A DNA stretch of 64,000 bases from Altererythrobacter sp. (GTDB lineage Bacteria; Pseudomonadota; Alphaproteobacteria; Sphingomonadales; Sphingomonadaceae), in the NCBI GenBank assembly GCA_017308255.1, contig JAFKFN010000004.1, positions 170,699-234,698 of the forward strand, written 5' to 3'. Under the pieces are notes generated by a model that was not told the origin of the DNA, ran no database searches, and was given only the letters and a program-made list of their open reading frames with translations. Both the position numbers and the translations under genes were made by a program. Positions 46,801-57,118 of this stretch are shown here, piece by piece; positions within the stretch are counted from its first letter, which is position 1, and each line of letters opens with the position of its first letter.

Positions 46801-48075
46801 TTCAACGGCCCGGCCGATTCCTTGTGGCGGCTATCCACCATCGAGGTATTCGACGTGACCGGTACGCTCAGCGTTGCCGCCGATGTGACCGGCACGCTCG
46901 CCCAGCCGATCGTGCGCGGGTCGCTGGCGGGTGACGCCCTGCGGGTGCAGAGCGCCATCACCGGCTCCGACGTGCGCGACGTGCGGGCGCGCGGCACGTT
47001 CTCCGGCTCGCGCCTCAATCTCACCAGCTTCGCCGGAACCACGCCCAATGGCGGGCGCGTCAGCGGCAGCGGCTATGTCGACCTGTCGGACATGAGGGGC
47101 GGCCGCGGCCCGCGCATCGACCTGAGGATCGCGGCGCGCGACGCGCAGGTTATCGATCTTTCCAACATGGGCGCCACCGTCACCGGCCCGATCCGCATCG
47201 TCTCCAACGGCTTCGGCGGCACCGTCGCCGGGCGGCTGCGGGTGAACGAAGCGCGCTGGCGGCTCGGCATGGCGGAAGCCGCCCAGCAGCTGCCCAACAT
47301 CCGCACGCGCGAAATCAATCTGCCGCCCGATCGGGAGCCGGCCACGGCGCCCAGCGGTGCCTGGCGCTACCTGATCGATGCCAACGCACCCGGCGGCATC
47401 AAGGTCGACGGCATGGGCCTCGACAGCGAATGGAGCGGGACGATTCGCCTGCGCGGCACCACGGACGATCCGCGCATCGGCGGCGAGGTGCGCGTGGTCC
47501 CGCGGCAGGGCTTTTACGAATTCGCCGGCACTCGCTTCGAGATCACTCGCGGCGTGATCGATTTCGACGAAGCCGGCCCGATCGATCCGCGCATCAACAT
47601 CCAGGCGGAAACCGATGTGGACGATCTTTCAGTGGTCGTCACGGTGACCGGCAATTCCAGCCAGCCGGCGATAGAGTTCAACTCCACCCCCGCGCTGCCG
47701 GAAGAAGAGCTGCTGGCGCGGCTGCTGTTCGGCGATTCGATCACCAACCTTTCAGCCACCGATGCGCTGCAACTGGGCGCCGCCATCGCCTCCCTGCGCG
47801 GCGGGGGCGGGCTGGATCCGATCAACCGCCTGCGCACCTCGATCGGGCTCGACCGCTTGCGGATCGTCTCGGCCGATCCGGCGCTCGATCGCGGCACGGC
47901 GATCGCGCTGGGCAAGAACTTCGGCCGCCGCTTCTATGTCGAGCTGATCACCGATGGCCGCAATTACAACGCCACCGAGGTGGAATTCCGGATCACCAGC
48001 TGGCTGTCGCTGCTCGGCAGCGTCAACACCCTCGGCCGCAACAGCGTGGCGGCGGAATATAGCCGCGATTACTGA
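43849..48075 (+). CDS. tamB: Translocation and assembly module inner subunit TamB
   Basis: A 1408-residue protein, N-terminal membrane anchor (about residues 36-56, WIGTAVAALLLLIVIALAWL), a very long beta-taco body of AsmA/TamB-type strands, and the C-terminal DUF490 domain (about 1090-1408) with EEELLARLLFGDSITNLSA. It bridges the inner and outer membranes and transports phospholipid or assists TamA. The ATG overlaps the tamA stop by one base, a typical tamA-tamB operon. Confidence 0.95.
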   Translation: MAEDELPPADPLPEPAVEPAAGPRRRSFAVRLLRWIGTAVAALLLLIVIALAWLHTGSGRAFIAERIAKVAPASGLKIEVGRIEGSVLWSSTLFDVRFRDADGKLFLEVPEVDLNWRPIKFFFTGLDVRYLVLHDGTLYSAPRLNPGDPNAPILPDFDIRVDRFVVDDLHVAKGLVGEERIVDFSAKADVRHGRVLLDADGRLGGGDVLRALVDAEPDGDRFDIDLDYRAPAGGLLASLVGAKDPMRARLVGKGTWTAWNGSFLATQGGSNIGALKIYNRAGRYKIVGQVRPEGYVSGLPAAALGDLVSLAAVGTLEDSVLAGDFAIRGAGANADGEGAVDLADKVFKDLRLQLVLIDQDLFGPGLTFQNATMRATLDGPFSGFTAPFDLAIGRADISGTRLDGIAQRGTLGYDGKRWTLPLDASVRRITSGNTLVDPRLVNGRLTGTVFLADSDLRSDNLALRFSGLWANLVLRGDIGQGSYALAGPVELRGLALENLGTVDAGAKIRFAIGNNRPWRLAANFTGRMPRVTNATLANLAGDNIRFSGGVVLGADRPIVFDEARLNASKLSLKLDGRIEQGRTSLAGSGEHVDYGPFTVEASIEGDGPHATLVFANPYPAAGLKDVRVALAPTPEGFRIDTEGGSMLGPFEGQVDLTMPEDGPTRIAINRLDVARTSVTGTLTLADGAVDGALALTGGGVDGTVTLTPRTGGQAFDAALMMNNARFEGPTPLAINQATIDASGYIGQGNWTVEGMVRAAGINYGTLFIGRLAADAQVNNGVGTVQAALTGRRGSRFNLDLTGDVAPDRIAVAARGNYAGRAIVMPRRAVLMKTADGGWALQPTQLTFGDGFVVAQGRFGGAEPTQGSVGLVRMPLSLVDVVAGDIGLGGTISGVIDFGLGERGLPTGEARIKVNNLTRSGLVLSSRPIDLSLVAQLSEDRLQARAVLRDEGQTKGRLQTLISDLPATGSIGERLYAGNLFAQLRFNGPADSLWRLSTIEVFDVTGTLSVAADVTGTLAQPIVRGSLAGDALRVQSAITGSDVRDVRARGTFSGSRLNLTSFAGTTPNGGRVSGSGYVDLSDMRGGRGPRIDLRIAARDAQVIDLSNMGATVTGPIRIVSNGFGGTVAGRLRVNEARWRLGMAEAAQQLPNIRTREINLPPDREPATAPSGAWRYLIDANAPGGIKVDGMGLDSEWSGTIRLRGTTDDPRIGGEVRVVPRQGFYEFAGTRFEITRGVIDFDEAGPIDPRINIQAETDVDDLSVVVTVTGNSSQPAIEFNSTPALPEEELLARLLFGDSITNLSATDALQLGAAIASLRGGGGLDPINRLRTSIGLDRLRIVSADPALDRGTAIALGKNFGRRFYVELITDGRNYNATEVEFRITSWLSLLGSVNTLGRNSVAAEYSRDY

Positions 48076-48122
48076 CGCGGCGAGCGAGGCTTCGTCGCGA
48101 CGGCCCTCGCAATGTCGAGCGT

Positions 48123-48716
48123 TTAGGCGAGAGGCGATCCTGTATAGAGCGCCGCCTCCGCCGCTCGGCGGATGACCAGGCCGGGCAGCACGCGGCCGCC
48201 GGCGCGGTTCCAGCGGGCAAACTCGCGGGCCGCTCCAGCGAAGTCGCCGGCCTTGTGCTTCCCGGTCAGCGTGGCGCGGGCGATCGCCCCGGTATTGTAA
48301 TGGAAGCTGACGAGAGCATCGAATTGCGCCGGGCTGGTTGGCGCGGCCCCCAGCGTATCCGCCACCTCGCCGGCATAGCGGGCCAGGTCCGCTTCCAGCC
48401 GCTCATCGCATTGAGCCTGCGTCCACACCGTGCCGGGGCCGATATCGGGGCCAGTGGCGCCCCAGCCGATAGTCCACGGCGCGCCGCCACTGCCGGGATC
48501 GGGATAGGCCTGGAACAGGCCGTCCGCCCGCCGTCTGGCGCAACCTTCGAAGCGTTTGATCAGGGCCACGCCATCCGGCCCGATGGTGCGCGGAACGTCG
48601 CCGGCGCCGGCCTGCAGGGCCCTGTCGATGGCGGCATCCAGCGCGGCCACTTCATCCTGCCGGAAGCCGCGCCGCAGCAGACGCCGCACGGCGTCGAAAA
48701 TCCATTTCCTGTCCAT
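48123..48716 (-). CDS. Phage-type lysozyme (GH24) without signal peptide
   Basis: A 197-residue muramidase of the T4-like endolysin group. The catalytic Glu is in LIKRFEGC, followed by AYPDPGSGGAPWTIGWGAT, and the later SFHYNTGAI and FARWNRAGG. The N-terminal 40 residues form a charged helix with no clear signal sequence, so exit would need a holin or lysis. No phage genes are adjacent. It may be a prophage remnant or a domesticated lysozyme. Confidence 0.9.
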   Translation of the reverse strand: MDRKWIFDAVRRLLRRGFRQDEVAALDAAIDRALQAGAGDVPRTIGPDGVALIKRFEGCARRRADGLFQAYPDPGSGGAPWTIGWGATGPDIGPGTVWTQAQCDERLEADLARYAGEVADTLGAAPTSPAQFDALVSFHYNTGAIARATLTGKHKAGDFAGAAREFARWNRAGGRVLPGLVIRRAAEAALYTGSPLA

Positions 48717-48786
48717 GGTCCGCCTCGTTGCCGGAGAATCGAGGCGGACCGATTAGACAGATCAAAGTCCTGTAGGAAAACGCTTT

Positions 48787-49365
48787 CTACCGCTCGATGC
48801 CGTATTCCTGGAGCAGCTTCTTCTGCGACGGATACCAGTATTCGAGGTGGCAATCCTCGCACACCCCGTCGAGCTGGCCGATGAGCAGGCCCGCGCGCTC
48901 GGTATCGCGGCGCTGCGCGGCCGAGGCGATGTCTCCCGCGTGGACGGCCAGGGCATTGGCGAAGTCGCGCAGCTTCTGCGGATCCTTGTCCACGTTGGCT
49001 TGCACCTCGGCGCCGGTATCCCCGTAAGGCACGCCTTCATCGGCGATCTTCACGCCCGGCTTCACCACCACGATCGGGTCCAGCTTGGCCAGGTCCAGCG
49101 CGGCCGCCTTCAGCGCGGTGGCCCGCTGTTCGATCTGGTTCCACCGCTCGTCATCCATCAGCTTCGGATCGAGATGGGCATTCTCGCCCAGGGCCGGATT
49201 GCTGATTTCCCACAGCTCGTCGGCATGGAGGTCGATCTCGTCCTTCATCACTTCGTGCAAGGTCGGCTGTGCCTGCTCGGGCGCTTCCTCCTTCTTCTGG
49301 GATGAACAGGCGGCGACCACGGCCAGCGATGCCGCCAGCACGAGCCAGGAAACCTTTGTCTTCAT
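48787..49365 (-). CDS. Lipoprotein with one c-type heme motif
   Basis: A 192-residue lipoprotein. ATG at 49365 is preceded by GAGGAG; the signal ends in VVAACSS, a lipobox with Cys20. The rest is helical, with a single CEDCH heme-binding motif near the end (about residue 170) and the WNQIEQRATALKAAALDL helix, consistent with a class II (cytochrome c prime-like) four-helix cytochrome in which CxxCH is close to the C-terminus. It would act in the periplasm at a membrane surface. Confidence 0.85.
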   Translation of the reverse strand: MKTKVSWLVLAASLAVVAACSSQKKEEAPEQAQPTLHEVMKDEIDLHADELWEISNPALGENAHLDPKLMDDERWNQIEQRATALKAAALDLAKLDPIVVVKPGVKIADEGVPYGDTGAEVQANVDKDPQKLRDFANALAVHAGDIASAAQRRDTERAGLLIGQLDGVCEDCHLEYWYPSQKKLLQEYGIER

Positions 49366-49506
49366 AGATGCACTCCTCTTCCGCTCTCCCGCGTCGCCGG
49401 TTTCCTGCACCCTCACGGGGCTCCACGAAAGAGAATTACGGTAATCCCGGCGTTACGCGTGCGTTACAGGCTCGCTTTGCGCCGGCCGATGCGCCAGAAG
49501 CGGCGC

Positions 49507-49941
49507 ATGTCCGACGACGAACAGGCGCGCGCCGGCGCTCTTCCGGCGAATCGCAGCGGGCCTGCCTGGATCGCCTGGTGCGGATGGAAAGGGCGCTGCC
49601 CCCGCTGCGGCGAAGGGCACATGTTCAAGTCCTGGCTGAAGCTGGCCGACCGCTGCGAGCATTGCGGGCTGGATTACCGCTTCGCCGCGCCTGACGATGG
49701 GCCGGCGTTCTTCTCGCTGTGCATCGTCGCTTTGCCGCTGATCTTCGTGGTCGTGTGGATCCAGGTCGCGTTCGAGCCGCCGTGGTGGGTCCATCTGCTC
49801 ACCTCGTTCCCGCTGCTCGTCGCCGGCTGCCTGCTGCCGCTGCGCCCGATCAAGGGCTGGCTGGTCGCCTCGCAATACGTCCACAAGGCGCAGGAAGCCG
49901 GCACCCAGGCCCTGTGGGACCAGCTGCACGGCGGCAAGTAA
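49507..49941 (+). CDS. DUF983 membrane protein with zinc-ribbon-like cysteines
   Basis: A 144-residue DUF983 protein. Two CxxC pairs (CPRC and CEHC) lie at about residues 31-34 and 50-53, followed by two membrane helices (about 68-88, ALPLIFVVVWIQVAF, and 94-112). Members are widespread in alphaproteobacteria, often near cytochrome oxidase genes; function is unknown. A heme-binding lipoprotein gene is divergent from it. ATG at 49507 starts MSDDEQARAG; an in-frame ATG lies 18 bases upstream. Confidence 0.88.
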   Translation: MSDDEQARAGALPANRSGPAWIAWCGWKGRCPRCGEGHMFKSWLKLADRCEHCGLDYRFAAPDDGPAFFSLCIVALPLIFVVVWIQVAFEPPWWVHLLTSFPLLVAGCLLPLRPIKGWLVASQYVHKAQEAGTQALWDQLHGGK

Positions 49942-49953
49942 GCCGCGTCGAAG

Positions 49954-49992
49954 AAAAAGGGCGCCCGGATCGCTCCGGACGCCCCCTTTTCC
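49954..49992. terminator. Bidirectional rho-independent terminator
   Basis: An A-run, then GGGCGCCCGG, a short loop, CCGGACGCCCCC and a T-run (CCTTTTCC). The stem has G+C-rich pairing with flanking A and T tracts on both sides, so it can end both the DUF983 message and the convergent glnA message. Confidence 0.8.
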
Positions 49993-50011
49993 TTACGCGA
50001 TCCCGGCGGGA

Positions 50012-51421
50012 TCAGGCGCTGTAATACATGTCGAATTCGACCGGGCTCGGCGTGGTTTCCCAGCGCATCACCTCTTCCCACTTGATCTCGCAATAGGCGT
50101 CGATCTGGTCCTTGGAGAACACGTCGCCCTTCAGCAGGAACTCGTGGTCGGCCTGGAGCGATTCCAGCGCCTCGCGCAGGCTGCCGCACACTGTCGGCAC
50201 TTCCGCCAGTTCCGCCGGCGGCAGGTCATAGAGGTTCTTGTCCATCGGATCGCCCGGATGGATCTTGTTGAGGATGCCGTCGAGGCCCGCCATTAGCAGC
50301 GCCGCATAGGCCAGATAAGGGTTGGCGGTGGCATCCGGGAAGCGGAACTCCACTCGCTTGGCCTTCTCGCCCGAGCCATAGGGAATACGGCAGGACGCGG
50401 AACGATTGCGCGCCGAATAGGCCAGCAGCACCGGCGCCTCGTAGCCCGGCACCAGCCGCTTGTAGCTGTTGGTGGTCGGGTTGGTGAAGGCGTTCAGCGC
50501 CTTGGCGTGCTTGATCACGCCGCCGATGAAATAGAGGCACGCGTCGCTCAGCCCGGCATAGCCGTTGCCGGCGAAAGTCGGGCGGCCCTTGTCCCAGATC
50601 GAAATGTGCGTGTGCATGCCGCTGCCGTTATCCTTGGCGATCGGCTTGGGCATGAAAGTCGCCGTCTTGCCATAGGCCTGGGCGACCATGTGCACGACGT
50701 ACTTGTAGATCTGCATCCGGTCGGCCGTTTCCACCAGCGTGCCGAACGTCATGCCCAGCTCGTGCTGCGCGGCGGCCACTTCGTGGTGGTGCTTGTCGCA
50801 GGGCAGGCCCATTTCCAGCATCGTGGAAACCATCTCGCCGCGGATGTCGACGGCGCTGTCCACCGGCGCCACCGGGAAATAGCCGCCCTTGATGCGCGGG
50901 CGGTGGCCCAGGTTGCCGCCTTCCAGCTCGGTGCCGGTATTGGTCGGCAGCTCGATATCGTCGATCTGATAGCCGGAACCGGCGTAACCGTCCTCGAAGC
51001 GGACATCGTCGAACATGAAGAACTCGGCCTCGGGACCGACATAGACCGTGTCGCCCAGGCCGGTGGTCTTGAGGAAGGCTTCGGCCCGCTTGGCGGTGGA
51101 ACGCGGATCGCGCGAATAAAGCTCGCCGGTCGAAGGCTCGACCACGTCGCAGAACACGATCATCATCGGCGTGGCGCTGAACGGATCGACATAGACCGCG
51201 TCCAGGTCCGGCTTCAGGATCATGTCGGATTCGTTGATCGTCTTCCATCCGGCGATCGACGATCCGTCGAACATCAGGCCTTCTTCAAGCTCGTCCTCGC
51301 CGATGACCGAGGAGACCATCGTCAGGTGCTGCCACTTGCCTTTGGGATCGGTGAAGCGAAGATCGACCCATTCGATCTCCTCGTCCTTGATCCGCTTCAC
51401 GATTTCCGATGCACTGACCAT
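50012..51421 (-). CDS. glnA: Glutamine synthetase type I
   Basis: A 469-residue GSI-beta type enzyme. ATG at 51421 gives [18 protein letters not shown]. Signatures: [27 protein letters not shown], the ATP loop [16 protein letters not shown], and the adenylylation Tyr in KNLYDLPP at about residue 397. It joins ammonia and glutamate. glnB lies upstream on the same strand with a repeat in the 122-base gap. Confidence 0.98.
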   Translation of the reverse strand: MVSASEIVKRIKDEEIEWVDLRFTDPKGKWQHLTMVSSVIGEDELEEGLMFDGSSIAGWKTINESDMILKPDLDAVYVDPFSATPMMIVFCDVVEPSTGELYSRDPRSTAKRAEAFLKTTGLGDTVYVGPEAEFFMFDDVRFEDGYAGSGYQIDDIELPTNTGTELEGGNLGHRPRIKGGYFPVAPVDSAVDIRGEMVSTMLEMGLPCDKHHHEVAAAQHELGMTFGTLVETADRMQIYKYVVHMVAQAYGKTATFMPKPIAKDNGSGMHTHISIWDKGRPTFAGNGYAGLSDACLYFIGGVIKHAKALNAFTNPTTNSYKRLVPGYEAPVLLAYSARNRSASCRIPYGSGEKAKRVEFRFPDATANPYLAYAALLMAGLDGILNKIHPGDPMDKNLYDLPPAELAEVPTVCGSLREALESLQADHEFLLKGDVFSKDQIDAYCEIKWEEVMRWETTPSPVEFDMYYSA

Positions 51422-51450
51422 GGAGATTCCAACCTTTCGTTCAGATTCCC

Positions 51451-51532
51451 CTCCCGCTCGCGGGAAGGGCTGGGGGAGGGCCTGTCGGGTTCGGGCCAAG
51501 CCCGTCCCGGTCCCTCCCGCGAAGAGAGGGAC
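51451..51532 (-). repeat. Interspersed repeat between glnB and glnA
   Basis: About 80 bases with CCTCCCGCTCGCGGGAAGGG at one side and TCCCTCCCGCGAAGAGAGGG at the other, plus an inner CGGGTTCGGGCCAAGCCCG that can pair. It resembles the CCCTCCCGC class of intergenic elements. It fills most of the gap, so glnBA transcripts carry it and it may tune glnA relative to glnB. Confidence 0.55.
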
Positions 51533-51543
51533 TGAATAAATCG

Positions 51544-51897
<354 letters not shown>

Positions 51898-51950
51898 TCA
51901 TGCGGGCGCGCCAACGCCCAGCGGTTCCCGCCATGCTTCGCACTTTCCAT

Positions 51951-51967
51951 AACAAGAATCGTGCCAA
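51951..51967 (-). promoter_or_regulatory. Candidate sigma54 promoter of glnB-glnA
   Basis: On the minus strand the sequence TTGGCACGATTCTTGTT matches the -24/-12 pattern (TGGCACG, four bases, TTGC) except for T in place of the -12 C. Transcription would begin near 51940, leaving about 58 bases before glnB. NtrC-activated glnBA transcription is established in many proteobacteria. Confidence 0.6.
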
Positions 51968-52121
51968 GAGGCCGGCAAGGAAATTAGCCGTTCCGAGAGG
52001 GCCGCGAAAGGGCGGAAAATCGCCGTTATGCAGCCGAGAAGGAGCGGGGCGGATCGCCTTCCTCCTGCCGGGCGGGCGACGCTGCCTCAATTTCAGGCAA
52101 GCCCTGCCTGTTATTCAGGCA

Positions 52122-53048
52122 TCACAGCCGCAGGCCGGCGGTTTCTTTCAGCCCCGCCATCAGGTTGAGGGACTGCACGGCAGCGCCGCTGGCGCCTTTG
52201 CCCAGGTTGTCGAGCACGGCGACGAGCCGCGCTTGCGAACCGTCCGCGCTGGCGAAGACATAGAGGTCCATCCGGTCGTCCGGCTCGCGCGATTTGCGCA
52301 GCAGCAACTCGCCTTCAGGCTCAGGTCCCATGCCCACGATGCCGCTGCCGGCATAGAAGCGCGCCAGTTCCTCGCGCATCGCCTCGGCCGTGGCGGCGCC
52401 GGGCATGGCGGACAGCGGCAGCGGAATCTCCACCACCATGCCGCGATGCGCGGGGATCACAGCCGGGGTGAACAGCGGCGGCAGCGTCAACCCGCAGCGA
52501 TCCTGCATTTCCGGCACGTGCTTGTGGCCCAGCGCCAGGGCATAGCCGCGCCAGGCGATGTCGGTATCCTCTTCGAAGCGGGCGATCAGCGCCTTGCCGC
52601 CGCCCGAATAGCCGGACACCGCGTTGCAGGTGTAAGGCCAGTCCGCCGGCAGCAGGCCGGCGCGGACCAGCGGCGCCATCAGGCCGACGAAGCCGGTCGA
52701 ATAGCATCCCGGATTGGACACCCGCCGCGCTTCGGCCACGGCGGCACGGCCGCTCACTTCGGGGAAGCCGTAAGTCCAGCCGGGGGCCACGCGATGCGCG
52801 GTGGAAGCGTCGATCACCCTGACCTGGCTGGCCGGGTCGATCAGCGCCACGGCTTCGCGCGCGGCATCGTCGGGCAGGCACAGAATGGCGAAGTCCGCGT
52901 CGTTCAACGCCTCGCGCCGCGCTTCCTGGTCCTTGCGCCGGTCGCCCTCCAGCCGCACCAGCGTGAACTCGGGCCGGCCGCCCAGCCTGTCGGCGATCTC
53001 CAGGCCCGTCGTCCCGGCCGCGCCGTCAATGAACACCGTCTGCGGCAT
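52122..53048 (-). CDS. argC: N-acetyl-gamma-glutamyl-phosphate reductase (short type)
   Basis: A 308-residue ArgC2-type reductase. It starts with MPQTVFIDGAAGTTGLEIAD, the catalytic Cys115 is in SNPGCYSTG, and the conserved His is in GHKHVPEM. It reduces N-acetylglutamyl phosphate in arginine synthesis. The stop lies next to a 239-base region that holds the glnB promoter. Its ATG overlaps the SH3 gene stop by one base. Confidence 0.95.
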   Translation of the reverse strand: MPQTVFIDGAAGTTGLEIADRLGGRPEFTLVRLEGDRRKDQEARREALNDADFAILCLPDDAAREAVALIDPASQVRVIDASTAHRVAPGWTYGFPEVSGRAAVAEARRVSNPGCYSTGFVGLMAPLVRAGLLPADWPYTCNAVSGYSGGGKALIARFEEDTDIAWRGYALALGHKHVPEMQDRCGLTLPPLFTPAVIPAHRGMVVEIPLPLSAMPGAATAEAMREELARFYAGSGIVGMGPEPEGELLLRKSREPDDRMDLYVFASADGSQARLVAVLDNLGKGASGAAVQSLNLMAGLKETAGLRL

Positions 53049-53404
53049 CAGGCCATCTCCAGCCGGTCGATATGGATGAAGCCCACCGGGCCTTCCATCG
53101 AAAGGCAGCCCCAGGCCCAGCCGCCGGTCAGGTCCAGCACCTCGAAGCTTTCGCCTTCCGGCAGCGTGCAGATCACTTCCGCGCCTTCGCCGGTCGAAGA
53201 CAGCAGCGGCGCGCCGCCGGGCATGACCGTGCGCGGCTGCGGCACGGCGTAATGCGGCACGAAATAGATCCCCGCCAGGGCGATATGCGCCAGGTCGCCG
53301 CGCAGCGGCACGGTGCGCGGATCGGCCCGGGGCGCGGGGCCTTTCAGCGCGAAGGGGCCCTGCGGCGCGGTGGCCTCGGCTTCGATGTCGGCGTCGATGG
53401 TCAA
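53048..53404 (-). CDS. Small SH3-domain protein
   Basis: A 118-residue protein with a C-terminal SH3b-like domain (EVICTLPEGESFEVLDLTGG, WGCLSMEGPVGFIHI). TTG at 53404 is the only plausible in-frame start that clears the aminopeptidase stop; support by ribosome site is weak. In relatives such domains are found at the N-terminus of NlpC/P60 wall hydrolases; here no hydrolase domain follows, so this may be a stand-alone or shortened form. Confidence 0.65.
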   Translation of the reverse strand: MTIDADIEAEATAPQGPFALKGPAPRADPRTVPLRGDLAHIALAGIYFVPHYAVPQPRTVMPGGAPLLSSTGEGAEVICTLPEGESFEVLDLTGGWAWGCLSMEGPVGFIHIDRLEMA

Positions 53405-53459
53405 AACATGGGGTCTCTGGATGTGCGCGCAGTTAGACGCGCCGTGGCGTCGCCGCAAG

Positions 53460-54842
<1,383 letters not shown>

Positions 54843-54888
54843 GGATTGCCGCTTGCCCGTTCGCGCGCATTTTGGAAAGGCAGGAACC

Positions 54889-55722
54889 ATGATGCGCATG
54901 ATCCTGATTATCGCGCTGGCGGGTCTGGCCTCGGCCTGTGACGGTTCCGGCAGCACCGGGCCGGGAAGCGGAAGCACTGCCCCCGCCGATGTGACCACGG
55001 CTTCGGCCAAGGCACAGGCGGCCGCGGCCAAGTCCAAATCGCATGGCAACGGCGCTCGCTCGGTGTCCGAGGAAACCGACGATTTCCTGTTCAAGTATTC
55101 CTATCCGGCCTCCGCCGGGCGGATTCCGGAACTGGCCGACTTGCTCGATGCGCGGCTGGACAAGCAGCGGGCCGAACTCAGCGCCGAGTCGCAACAGGCC
55201 CGCGAAGACGCGCGCCGCGAAGGCTTCCCCTACAACAAGCACAGCTTCACCGCTGAATGGAAGCGAGTCGCCGATCTGCCCGGCTGGCTCAGCCTCTCGG
55301 TCGATATCGCCACTTACAGCGGCGGCGCCCATGGCAACTACACCGTCGAATCGCTGGTGTGGGACAAGGAAGCGAAGCGGGCGATGAAGGCGATCGACCT
55401 GTTCGTCTCCCCCGCCGCGCTGGAACAGGCCTATGGCGATCGCTTCTGCAAGGGCCTGAATGTGGAGCGCGGAAAGCGCCGCGGCGCGCCGGTGAAGGAA
55501 GGGTCGGACGATATGTTCGACCAGTGCCCCGGCATCGGGGAACTGGAAGTGCTGGTCGGCTCGTCCAACAACCGTACCTTCAACCGGTTGACGCTCTACG
55601 CCGGCCCCTATGTCGCCGGGCCCTACGTCGAAGGCGCCTATGAGGTGAACCTGCCGGTCGACAAGGCGATTCTCGATGCGGTGAAGCCCGAATATCGCGA
55701 CGCCTTCAGCGCTCGCAATTGA
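54889..55722 (+). CDS. Lipoprotein with DUF4163/DUF3298-type domains
   Basis: A 277-residue lipoprotein. The signal MMRMILIIALAGLASAC ends in a lipobox (Cys17). After a low-complexity Ala/Ser/Lys section the domain resembles the PdaC/RsiV pattern, with VDIATYSGGAHGNYTVESLV (DUF4163/3298 core), then KAIDLF and a C-terminal strand-rich end. Such domains are found in peptidoglycan deacetylases and anti-sigma factors that bind lysozyme. No enzyme domain is visible. Divergent from the aminopeptidase gene. Confidence 0.8.
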   Translation: MMRMILIIALAGLASACDGSGSTGPGSGSTAPADVTTASAKAQAAAAKSKSHGNGARSVSEETDDFLFKYSYPASAGRIPELADLLDARLDKQRAELSAESQQAREDARREGFPYNKHSFTAEWKRVADLPGWLSLSVDIATYSGGAHGNYTVESLVWDKEAKRAMKAIDLFVSPAALEQAYGDRFCKGLNVERGKRRGAPVKEGSDDMFDQCPGIGELEVLVGSSNNRTFNRLTLYAGPYVAGPYVEGAYEVNLPVDKAILDAVKPEYRDAFSARN

Positions 55723-55747
55723 ACGGCATCCGCATTACATCGGCGGC

Positions 55748-56575
55748 ATGACAGAATACCAGCACGTTACCGCCGATACGACCGTCTACCGTGACGGCAC
55801 CATCAAGCTGCACGGGCCTGACGGGTTCGAGGGCATGCGCAAGGCCGGCCGCCTCGCCGCCGAGATCCTCGATGCCATGGCCCCGCTCGTCCGCCCCGGC
55901 GTCTCGACGGAAGAGATCGACCGCGTGGTGCGCGAGATGACGCTCGATGGCGGCGGCGTTCCGGCCACGCTCGGCTATCGCGGCTACACCCATTCGTGCT
56001 GCATCTCGATCAATCACGTGGTGTGCCACGGCATCCCTTCGGCCAAGACGCTGAAGGAAGGGGATATCGTCAATATCGACGTGACCCCGCTGCTGGATGG
56101 CTGGCACGGCGATTCCAGCCGCATGTACATCGCCGGCGAAGCCTCGCTCAAGGCCCGGCGGCTGATCGACGTGACGTACGAATGCCTGATGATCGGCATC
56201 GAGCAGGCCCGCCCCGGCGCACGGCTGGGCGATGTCGGCGCGGCGATCCAGGCTCATGCCGAAGCGCACCGTTATGGCGTGGTACGCGATTTCTGCGGCC
56301 ACGGCGTCGGCCGCCTGTTCCATGATGCGCCGGAAGTCGTCCACGCCGCCCGCGCCGGCAGTGGCCCGGAACTGCGCCCCGGCATGTTCATGACGATCGA
56401 GCCGATGATCAACCTCGGCAAGGCCGCTGTGAAACTGCTCAGCGACGGCTGGACGGCGGTGACCCGCGACAAGAGCCTTTCCGCCCAGTTCGAACACTCG
56501 ATCGGGATCACGGAGGACGGGGCGGAAATCTTCACCCTCAGCCCCAAGGGATTGCACAAGCCGCCTTACGGCTGA
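55748..56575 (+). CDS. map: Methionine aminopeptidase type I
   Basis: A 275-residue dinuclear metalloenzyme. Ligands: His in SINHVVCHGIP, Asp pair in VNIDVTPLLDGWHGDSS, His in CGHGVGRLFHD, Glu in FMTIEPMIN and Glu in QFEHSIGIT. It removes initiator Met from new proteins. Two GxGHS-type elements are usual. The DMT transporter gene starts 17 bases later. Confidence 0.97.
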   Translation: MTEYQHVTADTTVYRDGTIKLHGPDGFEGMRKAGRLAAEILDAMAPLVRPGVSTEEIDRVVREMTLDGGGVPATLGYRGYTHSCCISINHVVCHGIPSAKTLKEGDIVNIDVTPLLDGWHGDSSRMYIAGEASLKARRLIDVTYECLMIGIEQARPGARLGDVGAAIQAHAEAHRYGVVRDFCGHGVGRLFHDAPEVVHAARAGSGPELRPGMFMTIEPMINLGKAAVKLLSDGWTAVTRDKSLSAQFEHSIGITEDGAEIFTLSPKGLHKPPYG

Positions 56576-56592
56576 CCCGGCCGGAGTTCGTG

Positions 56593-57042
56593 ATGAACCC
56601 GGCCGTGCTCCTGCCGATCGTGCTGGTGTTCGTCGGCGGAACGCTGATCGCGCTGCAGGCGCCCACCAATTCGATATTGGCCAAGTCCGGTGGTTCGCCG
56701 ATCCTGGCGGCGCTGATTTCCTTCGCCGTGGGGACAGTGGCGCTGTTCCTCGTCTGGCTGGCAAGCGGCAATCGGCCGCGCGCGGAAGCTTTCGCCGATC
56801 TGCCTCCCTATGTGTGGCTTGGCGGCCTTTACGGCGCTTTCTTCGTCGCGGTAGCGGCCTTCGCCGCACCGCGCATCGGGCTTGCCTCCCTGATCACGAT
56901 CGGCATCGGCGGACAGATCGTCATGGCGATGGCCCTCGACCATTTCGGCGCTCTCGGCCTGCCGAGGGACGCCGTGACCCTGCCCAAACTCCTCGGCGTA
57001 GCGCTGGTTCTCGCCGGCGTCGTGCTGGTGCGGCGCGGGTAG
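56593..57042 (+). CDS. DMT superfamily transporter, YdcZ/DUF606 type
   Basis: A 149-residue four- to five-helix membrane protein. The pattern LIALQAPTNSILAKSGGSPI and then YGAFFVAVAAFAAPRIGLAS, ending GVALVLAGVVLVRRG, matches small YdcZ-type half-transporters, which work as dimers. Substrate unknown. ATG at 56593; a GTG directly before it is in frame. Confidence 0.85.
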   Translation: MNPAVLLPIVLVFVGGTLIALQAPTNSILAKSGGSPILAALISFAVGTVALFLVWLASGNRPRAEAFADLPPYVWLGGLYGAFFVAVAAFAAPRIGLASLITIGIGGQIVMAMALDHFGALGLPRDAVTLPKLLGVALVLAGVVLVRRG

Positions 57043-57118
57043 GGGTGGGGCGGACTTGAGTCGATAACCAAGATCGTCCGGGAAAGATGTCGATGATGGG
57101 CCGAAAGCGGCCTTGCTC

